DNA of 33,727 nt from Prochloron sp. SulCav_FS08_3_32_3330 (GCA_020721205.1 DYNF01000044.1:1-33727), one strand, 5' to 3'. Counted from the stretch's first letter, positions 18,054 through 26,628 are shown. Made by a program: numbers and translations. Notes: a model not told the origin generated them from the sequence alone.

Positions 18054-18731
18054 ATGAATCATTTTGGTTTATTAATGCAATTTTTGCGTGATCGCCATCA
18101 ATTTATTGATGATATTCGTCAAGGAGTTAAACTTAATAAAAAAATAGTTTCTCTTTTAATTAGTAGCTGTTTATTTTTTGCTCTTTATGGTGCAATAATG
18201 GGATCAACGGGTAATTATTTACAAATATTATCTTCAGCCATAAAATTACCAGCACTGTATTTATTAACAATGATTATTTGTTTACCGACGTTATTTTTCT
18301 TTGATATTATTAACGGTTCAAAACAGACTTTTAATCAATATTTAGCAATTTTATTATCAGCAATGGCGATTATTAGTGTCATGTTATTTGGTTTTGCACC
18401 TATTACTTTATTTTTTAGATTATCTATTAATGATACTTTATTTTTTAAACTATTAAATGTAGCTATTTTAGGTTTAACAGGTATTTTTGGGGTTAGTTTT
18501 TTCTATCAAAATATTCTCGCTGTTACCCAAGAAGATTTTAGTAATAGTAGTTATAGAAATAAAGTATTAAAAGGTTGGTTAATTTTATATGCTTTTGTCG
18601 GAAGTCAGTTAGGGTGGACTTTACGCCCATTTTTTGGAGGTGAGTTAGGGGAAAATTTCCAATTTTTTAGAGCGATTGAAAGTAATTTTTATGTTGAAGT
18701 TTTAAAAATGATTGGTAAACTATTTAATTAA
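18054..18731 (+). CDS. Polytopic membrane protein, Yip1-like size, function unknown
   Basis: This is a 225-aa protein with about five or six hydrophobic helices: IVSLLISSCLFFALYGAIMG, LPALYLLTMIICLPTLFFF, YLAILLSAMAIISVMLFGFA, LLNVAILGLTGIFGVSFF and GWLILYAFVGSQLGW. A conserved-looking N-terminus reads FLRDRHQFIDDIRQGVKL. Such proteins recur in cyanobacteria under uninformative names. I prefer the ATG at 18054; the frame is open back to a GTG at 17991, but that lies in the upstream terminator, and AGGATGAG at 18036-18043 is a fair ribosome binding site for 18054. It could form an operon with the next gene, 78 bp downstream, although a hairpin lies between. Confidence 0.6.
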   Translation: MNHFGLLMQFLRDRHQFIDDIRQGVKLNKKIVSLLISSCLFFALYGAIMGSTGNYLQILSSAIKLPALYLLTMIICLPTLFFFDIINGSKQTFNQYLAILLSAMAIISVMLFGFAPITLFFRLSINDTLFFKLLNVAILGLTGIFGVSFFYQNILAVTQEDFSNSSYRNKVLKGWLILYAFVGSQLGWTLRPFFGGELGENFQFFRAIESNFYVEVLKMIGKLFN

Positions 18732-18761
18732 TAATTATTGATAAAAATTTGTAATTTATAT

Positions 18762-18780
18762 TACAGGCATCTTGCCTGTA
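18762..18780. repeat. Perfect hairpin TACAGGCA-TCT-TGCCTGTA
   Basis: An 8-bp stem and 3-nt loop lie between two membrane-protein genes. There is no T-run, so it is more likely a repeat hairpin or a processing site than a full terminator. Confidence 0.55.
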
Positions 18781-18809
18781 TAACATAATCAAAAAAAATA
18801 ATAAATAAG

Positions 18810-19484
18810 ATGAATGTAAATTTAATTGATTTAAAAATTGATCAAGATCAATATGTTGATTTAGGATTTAAGCTTGAATTTGCAGTAGATTTTTATCGTT
18901 TTTTCAAGTTAAAAAATAAACAATGTTTAACTTCTGTTTTAATCACCGAATTAGTTTTATTAATTTTAATTAGTATTGTTATTTTACCTTTATGTTTAAT
19001 AATTTTTAGGAATATTTCTGTATTTAATGATACTAAGCAATTTTTTATAACTATTTTAATTAGTTTTTTTATTTGGATTTTAACTAACTTTTATTTATTA
19101 AAACAACTGTTACAAATTAAATCTTTAGCCAAATTAATTGAGGAGATTGATCAATATAATAAAGTGATTCAATCTTTCAATATTTTAATTCAAATTCAAT
19201 CTAATTTAACAAATAATTCTGCTGATCTTCAACAACAAAAAACTTTAATAGAAGCATTAAAAATTACTAGAAATAATTTAATAAATGCCTTAAAAGTAGA
19301 AGCAATATTTCGTCAACATCAAAAAGCAACTAATCCTGATCAATTATTAAATAAATTAGAAGAAGATTTTACTAATTTAATGACATTTGATCTTCACTCA
19401 TCTTTTGGCGAATATGAAACACTTTTAAATGAAACTTTACAAATAGGAATTGAGATTCATAAAACAATAAAAAATCTGAAATAA
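18810..19484 (+). CDS. Membrane-anchored coiled-coil protein, function unknown
   Basis: This is a 224-aa protein with two adjacent transmembrane helices (VLITELVLLILISIVILPLC, then FFITILISFFIWILTNFYLL) at about 42-98. A soluble helical C-terminal domain follows that is rich in Ile, Leu, Asn and Gln (LAKLIEEIDQYNKVIQSFNI, DLQQQKTLIEALKITRNNL). The N-terminal 40 residues are soluble. No catalytic motif is seen. It is very AT-rich. Neighbours are another unknown membrane protein and a toxin-antitoxin remnant; a functional link is not evident. Confidence 0.5.
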   Translation: MNVNLIDLKIDQDQYVDLGFKLEFAVDFYRFFKLKNKQCLTSVLITELVLLILISIVILPLCLIIFRNISVFNDTKQFFITILISFFIWILTNFYLLKQLLQIKSLAKLIEEIDQYNKVIQSFNILIQIQSNLTNNSADLQQQKTLIEALKITRNNLINALKVEAIFRQHQKATNPDQLLNKLEEDFTNLMTFDLHSSFGEYETLLNETLQIGIEIHKTIKNLK

Positions 19485-19605
19485 GAAACCCTGCTTTTAT
19501 TGATTCAAGAGTGTTAGTATAGAGTAGTAATGAAACTAATTGTATTGCTGAAAGTTCAAAAACCTGATACAATTGTCATCAAAACTGTTTAGCGAGGTAC
19601 TAATT

Positions 19606-19902
19606 ATGTTATTAACTGATATTAGACAAGAATCAATGGTTAAAAGAATTGAAGATATTGTTTCTATTTTAATGGAAGAAGATCCTTTATTCAAAGAGGA
19701 TCTCAATTATTCAGAAATGGTGGCACACTTAGCTGAAGTTTTTGAAAAAGCCTTATCTTTTGAAGAATTTAATAGTATATCAGAGGAAAGCTTAAAAAAT
19801 CGTTGTAGTAGTATAATGGCAGTAAGACTTTTGGCTAAAATTGGCGAAGATTTTACCCCTGAACAAATGGCAATTTTTGAGGATGTAATTAAACGGAAAT
19901 AG
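19606..19902 (+). CDS. Antitoxin-like small helical protein beside a truncated PIN toxin
   Basis: This is a 98-aa acidic helical protein (MLLTDIRQESMVKRIEDIVS, later FTPEQMAIFEDVIKRK). I choose the ATG at 19606, preceded by GCGAGG; the frame is open to a TTG at 19573 that lacks a ribosome binding site. It is followed 6 nt later by a PIN-domain start (19909), which is the gene order of VapBC pairs, so it is probably the antitoxin. The protein itself has no DNA-binding motif that I can name. Its partner is truncated, so it may now be an orphan antitoxin. Confidence 0.55.
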   Translation: MLLTDIRQESMVKRIEDIVSILMEEDPLFKEDLNYSEMVAHLAEVFEKALSFEEFNSISEESLKNRCSSIMAVRLLAKIGEDFTPEQMAIFEDVIKRK

Positions 19903-19908
19903 AAAATT

Positions 19909-20016
19909 ATGAATTATTTATTAGATACGAATATTGTTTCTTTTGCTATTAGGAAAAATCGTCAAATTCTTCAAAAAATTGACGATTTTAAATCTGTAAA
20001 GTGTGCAACTTTTTAA
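19909..20016 (+). pseudogene. Truncated PIN-domain (VapC-like) toxin, 35 codons
   Basis: Translation from the ATG at 19909 gives MNYLLDTNIVSFAIRKN, the typical first strand and helix of a PIN domain with its first catalytic Asp. After QILQKIDDFKSVKCATF it meets TAA at 20014-20016. A full PIN toxin is about 130 residues, so the other three acidic residues are missing. No continuation was recognised in the next 300 bp, which instead hold a TIR element at 20081-20237. A deletion associated with that insertion is a plausible cause. Confidence 0.75.
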
Positions 20017-20080
20017 TATTTAATGATTAATACTTTTATGCTGATATTTTGCCTACTCTATAAAATAATAATTAATATAA

Positions 20081-20237
20081 TCGCTTTAGCAGATTTTCGC
20101 TGTTAGCAATGAAATTTATTTCATTGCGGGTTAAAGGTTAATTTATAAGATTTTATATTAATAAAAATTGGATGATGAATATAAATACCGCTTTGCAATA
20201 AATTGACAAAGCTAATAGCAAAAGTCTGCTAAAGCGA
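20081..20237. mobile_element. MITE-like element with 27-bp terminal inverted repeats (157 bp)
   Basis: The left end 20081-20107 begins TCGCTTTAGCAGATTTTCGC and the right end 20211-20237 ends GTCTGCTAAAGCGA. The two 27-bp ends match as inverted repeats at 24 of 27 positions. The interior is AT-rich without a reading frame and includes the hairpin GCAATGAAATTTATTTCATTGC at about 20106. One base outside each end a TA dinucleotide is present, which would fit an IS630/Tc1-type TA target, but this is weak evidence. Confidence 0.7.
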
Positions 20238-20256
20238 CTATTTTAATTATTGTCAA

Positions 20257-20291
20257 AAAAAGTCGGGGATTTTCAAAATCCCCGACTTTTT
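20257..20291. terminator. Strong bidirectional terminator
   Basis: A perfect hairpin with 17-bp arms and a 1-nt loop (left arm 20257-20273 with core AGTCGGGGATTTT, right arm 20275-20291) has A/T tracts on both sides. It can end transcription of the minus-strand ABC exporter gene (stop at 20303) and also anything reading through on the plus strand. Confidence 0.92.
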
Positions 20292-20302
20292 CCTTATTTA
20301 AA

Positions 20303-22051
20303 CTACTGTAAAACTTCTTCAAGTTGATGTTGTTGCCACAAAGATAAATATAAACCTCCTTGATTTAATAATTCTTCATGAGTACCAGATTGAACAATTT
20401 TACCCTGATCCATTACTAATATTCGATCCGCACTAGCCGCCGCCGAAAGTTGATGGGAAATAAATAAAACTGTTTTCTGTTTTGTACCGTGAGAAAGTTC
20501 TTTTAAAATCGCTGTAGCCGTTTGATTATCTACACTTGAAAGAGAATCATCTAATATTAATATCGGGGCATCTATCACTAAAGCCCTCGCTAAAGAAGTC
20601 CGTTGTCTTTGCCCTCCAGAAAGGGTAATTCCTCTCTCTCCAACTAAGGTTTCATATTGTTTAGGAAAGTTCAATATTTCAGGATGAATTTGGGAATGTT
20701 TAGCTGATATTTCTACTAATTCTTGTTCTAATAAAGGCTCACCATAACGAATATTATTGAGAATTGTGGTACTAAATAAAAAGCTATCTTGAGGGACAAA
20801 AGAAATCGCTTTTCTTAAGTCTTCTAATTGAATTTGAGTGATATCTTTGCCATCTAAAAATATTTGTTCAGACTCAATATTTAACAGTCTCGGAATCGCA
20901 TTAGCAAGGGTAGATTTTCCCGATCCAATTGGTCCTACGATCGCAATAGTTTCCCCTGATTTAACTTTAAAATTAACCCCATTTAAAGCAGGTTTATTAC
21001 TATTTGGATAGGAATAAATGAGGTTTTTGACCTCCAGTTCCCCTTTCACCTGTTCCCGAGGCAAAGAGAGGGCATTAAGCTCATTTTTAATCTGAGGTTT
21101 AGACTCGAAAATCGTTTCAATCCGGTCAATACTCACTTCCCCTCGTTGATAAGTAGTAATCGTAAAACCTAACAAAGCAGTAGGAAATACTAATCTTTCA
21201 ATTAATAAAATTAAAGCAATAAAATCTCCCACTGTAATTTCATTATTTAAAATTGCTTTAGTTCCTAACCATAATAACACCAATAAACTCAAGTATGATA
21301 AGCCTTCTATCACAGGAAAAAGAATATTTCTAGTTCTAGCAAGTCTTAAATTAGCGCGTAATAAACGCTGATTTCTTTGTTCAAAAGCCTTTCTTTCATT
21401 TTCTTCTTGAGCATAGATTTTAATTAATGCCATACCACTCATATCTTCTTGGATCAATTCACTCATATCTGACAATCTTTCTTGAACTTGTTGTTGATAA
21501 ATCCGCAATTTATCGCTAAAAAGTTGCACTGTAAATAACATTAAAGGATAAACAGCAATTGCTAATAAAGATAGTCTAACATTTATTGCTAACATTACAG
21601 GAAGGGTAAGAATATAAGCAAAAATTGTATTAATTAAACTTAACACAGCAAAACCCAATAAACGACGAAGATTATCTACATCACTCGTCGCCCGATTCAT
21701 TAAATCCCCGGAAGTATTAATGGCAAAATAAGAAGGTTCAAGACTTAATAAATGTTGAAAGATTTTCTGTTTTAAATCAAATTCTACCTGTCTACCAATG
21801 CCAAAAATTGCGACCCTTGAAACCATGCGTATTATCCACATTACTGATGCTAAGATCAGAATTATTATGACATAATAACCCAATTGATCAAGAGTAAAAC
21901 CGCCTTTTAAATCATTAATACTATCTTTAATCAAAATTGGGATATAAACGCCTAAAGTATTGACAACTAAAAGAGCAATTACTCCTCTTAATAATTGTTT
22001 CCAGTGAGGACGAAGATAATTTGTCAGTTTTTTTAGTCTTGAGATTGCCAT
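20303..22051 (-). CDS. ABC exporter half-transporter (type IV, MsbA/MdlA-like) with degenerate Walker B
   Basis: This is a 582-aa fused permease-ATPase. Residues about 20-310 hold six transmembrane helices, and 340-575 hold the nucleotide-binding domain. Walker A is GPIGSGKST (373-381). The Q-loop is FVPQDSFLFS, the signature LSGGQ is at 477-481, and the H-loop is ISHQ. Walker B reads ILILDD, so the catalytic glutamate is Asp502. That substitution is typical of the non-catalytic site in heterodimeric exporters (MdlA, BmrC/TM287-like), implying a partner half-transporter with an intact Glu encoded elsewhere. The substrate could be lipid, peptide or drug and is not predictable. It is monocistronic, ending in a strong terminator. 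Confidence 0.9.
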   Translation of the reverse strand: MAISRLKKLTNYLRPHWKQLLRGVIALLVVNTLGVYIPILIKDSINDLKGGFTLDQLGYYVIIILILASVMWIIRMVSRVAIFGIGRQVEFDLKQKIFQHLLSLEPSYFAINTSGDLMNRATSDVDNLRRLLGFAVLSLINTIFAYILTLPVMLAINVRLSLLAIAVYPLMLFTVQLFSDKLRIYQQQVQERLSDMSELIQEDMSGMALIKIYAQEENERKAFEQRNQRLLRANLRLARTRNILFPVIEGLSYLSLLVLLWLGTKAILNNEITVGDFIALILLIERLVFPTALLGFTITTYQRGEVSIDRIETIFESKPQIKNELNALSLPREQVKGELEVKNLIYSYPNSNKPALNGVNFKVKSGETIAIVGPIGSGKSTLANAIPRLLNIESEQIFLDGKDITQIQLEDLRKAISFVPQDSFLFSTTILNNIRYGEPLLEQELVEISAKHSQIHPEILNFPKQYETLVGERGITLSGGQRQRTSLARALVIDAPILILDDSLSSVDNQTATAILKELSHGTKQKTVLFISHQLSAAASADRILVMDQGKIVQSGTHEELLNQGGLYLSLWQQHQLEEVLQ

Positions 22052-22212
22052 AATTAATTATTGTTATAAAATAAAGAATAATTTTATTGATATATATGAG
22101 AATAGTAGAAGATTGCAATTATGTAATTATATCATATAGTTAAGTTAGAAATTTTGATCAATCAAATTTTTTAAAATTAAACAATTGAGATAGGAAAAAA
22201 ATGATTTATAAA

Positions 22213-22992
22213 TCAAAAGATCGTTTGCCATAAACAAGCTTCATCTAATATTGCATTACTTAAAATTGCCCCCGTTAAAGTGGCATTACTTAAATCAACT
22301 CCTGTTAAATCCGCATTGCGTAAATTCGCCCCACATAAGTTAGCACGACTTAAATTAGCACCCCATAAATTAGCATGACTTAAATCAGCTAAAGTTAAAT
22401 CTGCATCCATTAAAAACGCATTATTAAGATTAGCAAAACTTAAATTTGTTTCCCTTAAATTAGCATTACTTAAAAAAGCTTTATTCAAATCGGCATAACT
22501 CAGATCAGCCTCAGAAAAATCCGCACCTCTTAGATCCGCCTCCACTAAAAATCCATAACTTAAATTTGCCCTCATTAAAAAAGCATCAATTAAATTCGCA
22601 AAACTCAAATCTGTTTTTCTTAAATCAGCTTCAATCAAAAAAACTTCCCTCAGATAAGCTCGGCTTAAATTCGCTTTAGTTAGAATCGTTTTACTTAAAT
22701 TAGCTCCTGTTAAAATTGCTTTACTTAAATCCGCCCCCGTTAAATTAGCCTCCCCTAAATTAGCACCATAAATTCTCGCTTGACTTAAATCGGCGGTGAT
22801 TAAATTAGCTTTACTGAGGTTTGCTCCCCTAAACTGAGCTTGACTCAGATTAGCTCCATCTAAATCCGCTCCACTTAAATCAACTTCACTCAGATTAATT
22901 ACAGTTAAACGATTTTCCTTTAGCTGTCTCCATTGATTCCACTCTTGGACACCTTTTTTTAATATTTTTAATTGTTCTTGATTAGCACTCAT
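22213..22992 (-). CDS. Pentapeptide-repeat protein
   Basis: This 259-aa protein consists, from about residue 33 to the end, of roughly 40 tandem A(D/N)LXX pentapeptides (LSGADLDGANLSQAQFRGAN and so on), which fold as a right-handed quadrilateral beta-helix. The N-terminal 32 residues form a short helix with WNQWRQLKEN, as in many cyanobacterial members. There is no signal peptide or extra domain. Known members act as DNA mimics or as thylakoid proteins; nothing here picks between them. The stretch upstream of its start contains GGTTATT heptad repeats. The gene stands alone between two oppositely oriented or separate units. Confidence 0.92.
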   Translation of the reverse strand: MSANQEQLKILKKGVQEWNQWRQLKENRLTVINLSEVDLSGADLDGANLSQAQFRGANLSKANLITADLSQARIYGANLGEANLTGADLSKAILTGANLSKTILTKANLSRAYLREVFLIEADLRKTDLSFANLIDAFLMRANLSYGFLVEADLRGADFSEADLSYADLNKAFLSNANLRETNLSFANLNNAFLMDADLTLADLSHANLWGANLSRANLCGANLRNADLTGVDLSNATLTGAILSNAILDEACLWQTIF

Positions 22993-22999
22993 AAATTAA

Positions 23000-23034
23000 G
23001 GTTATTGGTTATTGGTTATTTGTTATTTGTTAAT
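23000..23034. repeat. Heptanucleotide tandem repeat (GGTTATT)n upstream of the pentapeptide gene
   Basis: Three copies of GGTTATT are followed by two variant units (TGTTATT, TGTTAAT), starting 8 bp before the start codon of the minus-strand gene. A second, looser run of AATAAC/GAATAACT units lies at about 23114-23153, upstream of the divergent TPP enzyme gene. Together they flank the shared promoter region. Confidence 0.7.
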
Positions 23035-23194
23035 ATTTTCTATGCTCATTATATTTTGAAATTTAGATTGTTTTATCCCTAATTATTTCTTTAATAACTA
23101 TTTAACTAATTAACGAATAATGAATAACTACTAACTAATAACGAATAACTGTTAAGATTTATTAATAATATTACAAAATCCTAGAGTTAGAAAC

Positions 23195-25393
23195 ATGACT
23201 GCTAATAACACAATTCCCGCATTTTGTCAAGGTATTAAATTTTTTGGGGAAAATTTACCCCATTTTAACGAATATGGTGACACTCCGGCGATCGCTGAGG
23301 GTAAAACCGCTATTTCCTCTCCCACTGACAAAAAAGCCGTTTTTCAAACCTTGCTATACGCAGACGCTTTACGCTATTTAACCCTCCAAGTTACCGCCAG
23401 TAAAGAATCTGGACATCCGGGCGGTTTTGCCAGTATTGCCGATGCGATCGCCGCTTTAGTGATGTTAGGGCATAAAAACATTATTACGGAAGTGGGACAT
23501 CACGCCCCGGGCTTTTATAGCAATATGTTTCTCGACCGTTCCCTTGAGGATATGGGCATTAATACCGTGGAACAGATGATGGAGCGTTTTCGGGAGATGC
23601 ACGGGCTTTTAGGGCATCTTTCAGGGCAAATACCGGGGCTTTTAAATCCGGCTGGACCTCTGGGGCAAGGGCAACATTTTGCGATGGCAGGAGCAAAATT
23701 GCATCAGGGTGTTCTATTCCCCGTGACGATCGGTGATGGTGGTTTGGGTGAACCCTATATTATGAGCAGTTTTGGTCATTTTAACACGGCTTACCCCCAA
23801 ACTACGAATTTCCTCCCCATTTTAGTGTGGAATGGCTACTCACAGGAACATCACAGCATGGTTTCCACTAAAACCAATGAAGAAATGATTGCTTATTGGC
23901 AAGGTAACGGTTTTAAAGAGGTCATTTTAGTTAATGCGAAAGACTTTGACGACGCTAATCAACAAGAGGAATATGTGGATAGTACCGCCTTTTCCTTTGA
24001 AAAACGTCTGGCATTTACTGAGGCAATATTAGAGGCTACAGACAAAGCCGCTAAATCCGCTTTAGGAGGCACATTAACCGTTTTAATCGTCAAACAGTTA
24101 AAAGGTGCGGGAGTTCATAAACGGGGCGCTCAGTCTCATAATTTATATCCGGGTGATACCTTAGAAAAAGATTACATCGTCAAAGGCTTACAGGAACGGG
24201 CTTTATCCCCTGACGCATGGCAATTAGTTCGGACAAATTGTGAGCGTTCTGCGGGGGGATCAGCCTCTCATCATGTTGTCACAGAAAAAGAGTTACCTTT
24301 ACCCGATTTGGGAGCATTACCCCTCACCGAATATGAGGTACAAGGGGATAAAAAAGTAGCTACCACCGCCATGGGTGAAATAGTGGTTCATGTGGGTAAA
24401 AAAGACCCTAACTTTATTGTTACAAACGCTGATGGAAACGCCGCTTCAGCCATTAATAATATTAACATTGGTTTAAATATTGTTCACCCCACCGTTGATC
24501 CTACTTATTATCAAAACCCTAACGGACAAGTTTATGAGCCTTTAAGTGAGGATGCTTGTGCCGGGTTAGCCGTTGCATTATCCCTATTCGGATCACGGAG
24601 TTTATGGTGTAGTTATGAGTCATTTGTGATTAATGGTTTACCCATTTGGCAAACCGTTACCCAAGCTATGACAGAGTTAAGACGCTCTACCCCTTCCACT
24701 ATAACCCTTTTCACCGCCGGAGCATTAGAACAAGGGCGAAATGGTTGGACTCATCAACGCCCGGAAGTAGAAAATTACTTTGCCGCAATGATGCGTAATG
24801 GTAACATTTTTCCCTTATTTCCTTGCGATGCAAATAGTATTCAAGTGTGCTACGAATGGGCATTAAATACATCAAATAAAGGTGTGCCTATTACTGCTAG
24901 TAAATCACCCCTACCTGTACGCACCACATTTGCCCAAACTCGTCAAGCTTTGCAAGATGGGGGCGTAATTTTGCACAATTCAGAAGGTAAGAAAAAAGTG
25001 GTTTTTGCAGTGATTGGAGATATGACTTTAATCCCCGTTTTTGATGCCGCATTACACCTTGAAGCCGAAGGAATTGGGGTTAAAATAGTATCAATAATTA
25101 ACCCTCGTCGCTTATATCGTCCGACCGATGTTTCTTGGGATACTTGCACTAATAAAGACAGTCATTTCTTAGATGATGAAGGTTTTGAAAACTTATTTGG
25201 AGGTGATGCTTTAATCGGTGTTACTGGTGGATCTTCTGCGATGTTAGAACCGATCATGTTAAGAAGTAAAATTAACCGTGATGTTTTCGCATGGAAACGT
25301 GGAGAAACCACCGCTTCAGCAGGGGAAATTATGGCATTTAATGGCTTAACTGCTGAAAATTTAACCAACCGTGCTGAAGAATTATTAGGTTAA
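23195..25393 (+). CDS. Transketolase/phosphoketolase-like TPP enzyme (Sll0529-type)
   Basis: This is a 732-aa thiamine-diphosphate enzyme. The TPP/pyrimidine region shows ASKESGHPGGFAS and GHHAPGFYSNMFLD. The Mg-binding motif begins GDGGLGEPYIMSSFGHFNTA near residue 180, with its Asn in ILVWNGYSQEHH. Further segments include QLKGAGVHKRGAQSHN, AACAGLAVA-like EDACAGLAVALSLFG and DANSIQVCYEWALN. It lacks the GHWGTTPG segment of true Xfp phosphoketolases, so I do not call it xfp. It resembles the second cyanobacterial transketolase-like protein (Synechocystis Sll0529), which has been proposed as an additional phosphoketolase. The substrate is uncertain. It probably acts in cytosolic carbon flow. 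The two-hairpin repeat R1 begins 8 bp after the stop. Confidence 0.75.
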   Translation: MTANNTIPAFCQGIKFFGENLPHFNEYGDTPAIAEGKTAISSPTDKKAVFQTLLYADALRYLTLQVTASKESGHPGGFASIADAIAALVMLGHKNIITEVGHHAPGFYSNMFLDRSLEDMGINTVEQMMERFREMHGLLGHLSGQIPGLLNPAGPLGQGQHFAMAGAKLHQGVLFPVTIGDGGLGEPYIMSSFGHFNTAYPQTTNFLPILVWNGYSQEHHSMVSTKTNEEMIAYWQGNGFKEVILVNAKDFDDANQQEEYVDSTAFSFEKRLAFTEAILEATDKAAKSALGGTLTVLIVKQLKGAGVHKRGAQSHNLYPGDTLEKDYIVKGLQERALSPDAWQLVRTNCERSAGGSASHHVVTEKELPLPDLGALPLTEYEVQGDKKVATTAMGEIVVHVGKKDPNFIVTNADGNAASAINNINIGLNIVHPTVDPTYYQNPNGQVYEPLSEDACAGLAVALSLFGSRSLWCSYESFVINGLPIWQTVTQAMTELRRSTPSTITLFTAGALEQGRNGWTHQRPEVENYFAAMMRNGNIFPLFPCDANSIQVCYEWALNTSNKGVPITASKSPLPVRTTFAQTRQALQDGGVILHNSEGKKKVVFAVIGDMTLIPVFDAALHLEAEGIGVKIVSIINPRRLYRPTDVSWDTCTNKDSHFLDDEGFENLFGGDALIGVTGGSSAMLEPIMLRSKINRDVFAWKRGETTASAGEIMAFNGLTAENLTNRAEELLG

Positions 25394-25400
25394 TTCGTAG

Positions 25401-25540
25401 GGTGGGCAATGCTTTTAATTTTGATTTTACCGATTAATTTTGTATTCATTGCCCACCTTAACCTTTAGATATTAATGTTGATGGTGGGCAATCATTAAAG
25501 TTATTGATTGCATTCATTATTAAATGCGGATTGCCCACCC
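25401..25540 (+). repeat. Two-hairpin island repeat R1
   Basis: Hairpin A pairs GGTGGGCAATG (25401-25411) with CATTGCCCACC (25447-25457). Hairpin B pairs GGTGGGCAATC (25483-25493) with GATTGCCCACC (25529-25539). The hairpin A loop contains TTTTGATTTTACCGATTAAT and the linker CTTTAGATATTAATGTT; both recur in R2-R5. The repeat starts 8 bp after the preceding stop codon. TATAAT boxes at 25569 and 25574 follow it. Confidence 0.85.
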
Positions 25541-25620
25541 GACTATTCTATTTTTCCTCTACTAACTTTATAATATAATCATTATCATTTTTATTTTATA
25601 CAATTTAGGCTTGTACCAAT

Positions 25621-26457
25621 ATGATTACTCAAGAAGAATTACAAGAAATACTTAATATTGCAGAAAGTGTTTCCCTTAACTTTAGTCAACCAGAAACATT
25701 AAACACACAAATCAAAGAAATTGGAATAGCACAAAAAAAACTTAAAGTTTTTCGTAAAAAAATAGTTAAGACTATTCAGCAAATTAATCAAAGTGCAAGT
25801 CAAACGAGTGCGGATGACGCTTTTAGTGTATTAAGTGACTTCTTAGGAAATAAAAAATTGGCTGGTTCAATGAGGGCTTCTACTAGACGAGCTATTCAAC
25901 GCTCAAAACAAGCTACAAGACAACCTTTTCTCAATTTAAAGGATACAATTGATAATGCGATTATACAATGTGATGAAATGAAATTAATGGTAGAAGAATA
26001 TAATTCTGATCCAGAAGCTTTTTTAGCAAAAATGAAAGAAAAACAAGAACAGGAAGCACTCAAATTATTAAGAAAACAAGAAGAAGAAGAAAGATTAAAA
26101 TTATTAAAGGAAGAAGAAGAAAAAGCATCGTTAAGAATTACAGCACCAAAACATTTTCCTAGTAATAGAGTTAAGGAATTTTTTTTAGGAATACTTGGGT
26201 TTTTGATAAGTATTATAATCTTTTATATTCCTTATGTTGGATGGTTATTTGCAATTACTTGTATCTATTTTTCTTTTCCAATTTTAAAAAATGGTATTTT
26301 GGGTTTAGGAGTTCTTAAAGGAGAATGTCCATATTGTAATTCTCCAGTTTCTGCAAAAGTTAGTGAGTTAGCTTTTAGTTGTTCACACTGTAACCAAGTC
26401 ATTTTTATGAAGAATAAAAAATTTTATACAAAGAAAGCTTATGAAAAAAATTTGTAG
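25621..26457 (+). CDS. Coiled-coil / membrane / zinc-ribbon protein, function unknown
   Basis: This is a 278-aa protein. Residues 1-120 are helical and charged (QEILNIAESVSLNFSQ, IGIAQKKLKVFRKKIVKTIQ). About 140-175 is a highly charged coiled coil (EQEALKLLRKQEEEERLKLL). Two closely spaced transmembrane segments follow (FFLGILGFLISIIIFYIPYV, GWLFAITCIYFSFPILKNG). The C-terminus has a zinc ribbon, CPYCNSP then CSHCNQV. No family was recognised. It is flanked by repeats R1 and R2 as a single-gene module in an island otherwise made of toxin-antitoxin-like pairs. A membrane effector role is a guess; the architecture only says membrane-anchored with a cytosolic zinc finger. Confidence 0.55.
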   Translation: MITQEELQEILNIAESVSLNFSQPETLNTQIKEIGIAQKKLKVFRKKIVKTIQQINQSASQTSADDAFSVLSDFLGNKKLAGSMRASTRRAIQRSKQATRQPFLNLKDTIDNAIIQCDEMKLMVEEYNSDPEAFLAKMKEKQEQEALKLLRKQEEEERLKLLKEEEEKASLRITAPKHFPSNRVKEFFLGILGFLISIIIFYIPYVGWLFAITCIYFSFPILKNGILGLGVLKGECPYCNSPVSAKVSELAFSCSHCNQVIFMKNKKFYTKKAYEKNL

Positions 26458-26469
26458 TAGTTTATAGTG

Positions 26470-26608
26470 ATGGCAATGTTTTTAAATTTTGATTTTACCG
26501 ATCAATTTAATATTCATTGCCAACCTTAACCTTTATAATATTAATGTTTATGGTATGCCCTCATAAAAGTTATTGGTTTGATACATAATTTAACACGCAG
26601 GGCATACC
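26470..26608 (+). repeat. Two-hairpin island repeat R2
   Basis: Hairpin A pairs TGGCAATG (26471-26478) with CATTGCCA (26515-26522). Hairpin B pairs GGTATGCCCT (26552-26561) with AGGGCATACC (26599-26608). The loop and linker match R1 (TTTTGATTTTACCGATCAAT, TTAACCTTTATAATATTAAT). It starts 13 bp after the preceding stop. ATTTTGATATAATAG follows, with a TATAAT box at 26623-26628. Confidence 0.85.
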
Positions 26609-26622
26609 TTACGATATTTTGA

Positions 26623-26628
26623 TATAAT
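26623..26628 (+). promoter_or_regulatory. Putative -10 box after R2
   Basis: TATAAT sits 30 bp before the DUF433 antitoxin start, preceded by TATTTTGA. The same TATTTTGRTATAATA string follows R4 at 29504-29518, so the box travels with the repeat. No good -35 was found. AGAGGAT at 26644 is a plausible ribosome binding site. Confidence 0.5.

Noticed and set aside
24943-25368. Antisense reading frames of about 68 codons within the TPP enzyme gene
   Set aside because: They are shadows of a strongly supported gene on the other strand, with no family features.
23195-25393. Naming the TPP enzyme as phosphoketolase Xfp
   Set aside because: The GHWGTTPG region and overall opening of true Xfp are absent; a transketolase-like relative fits better.
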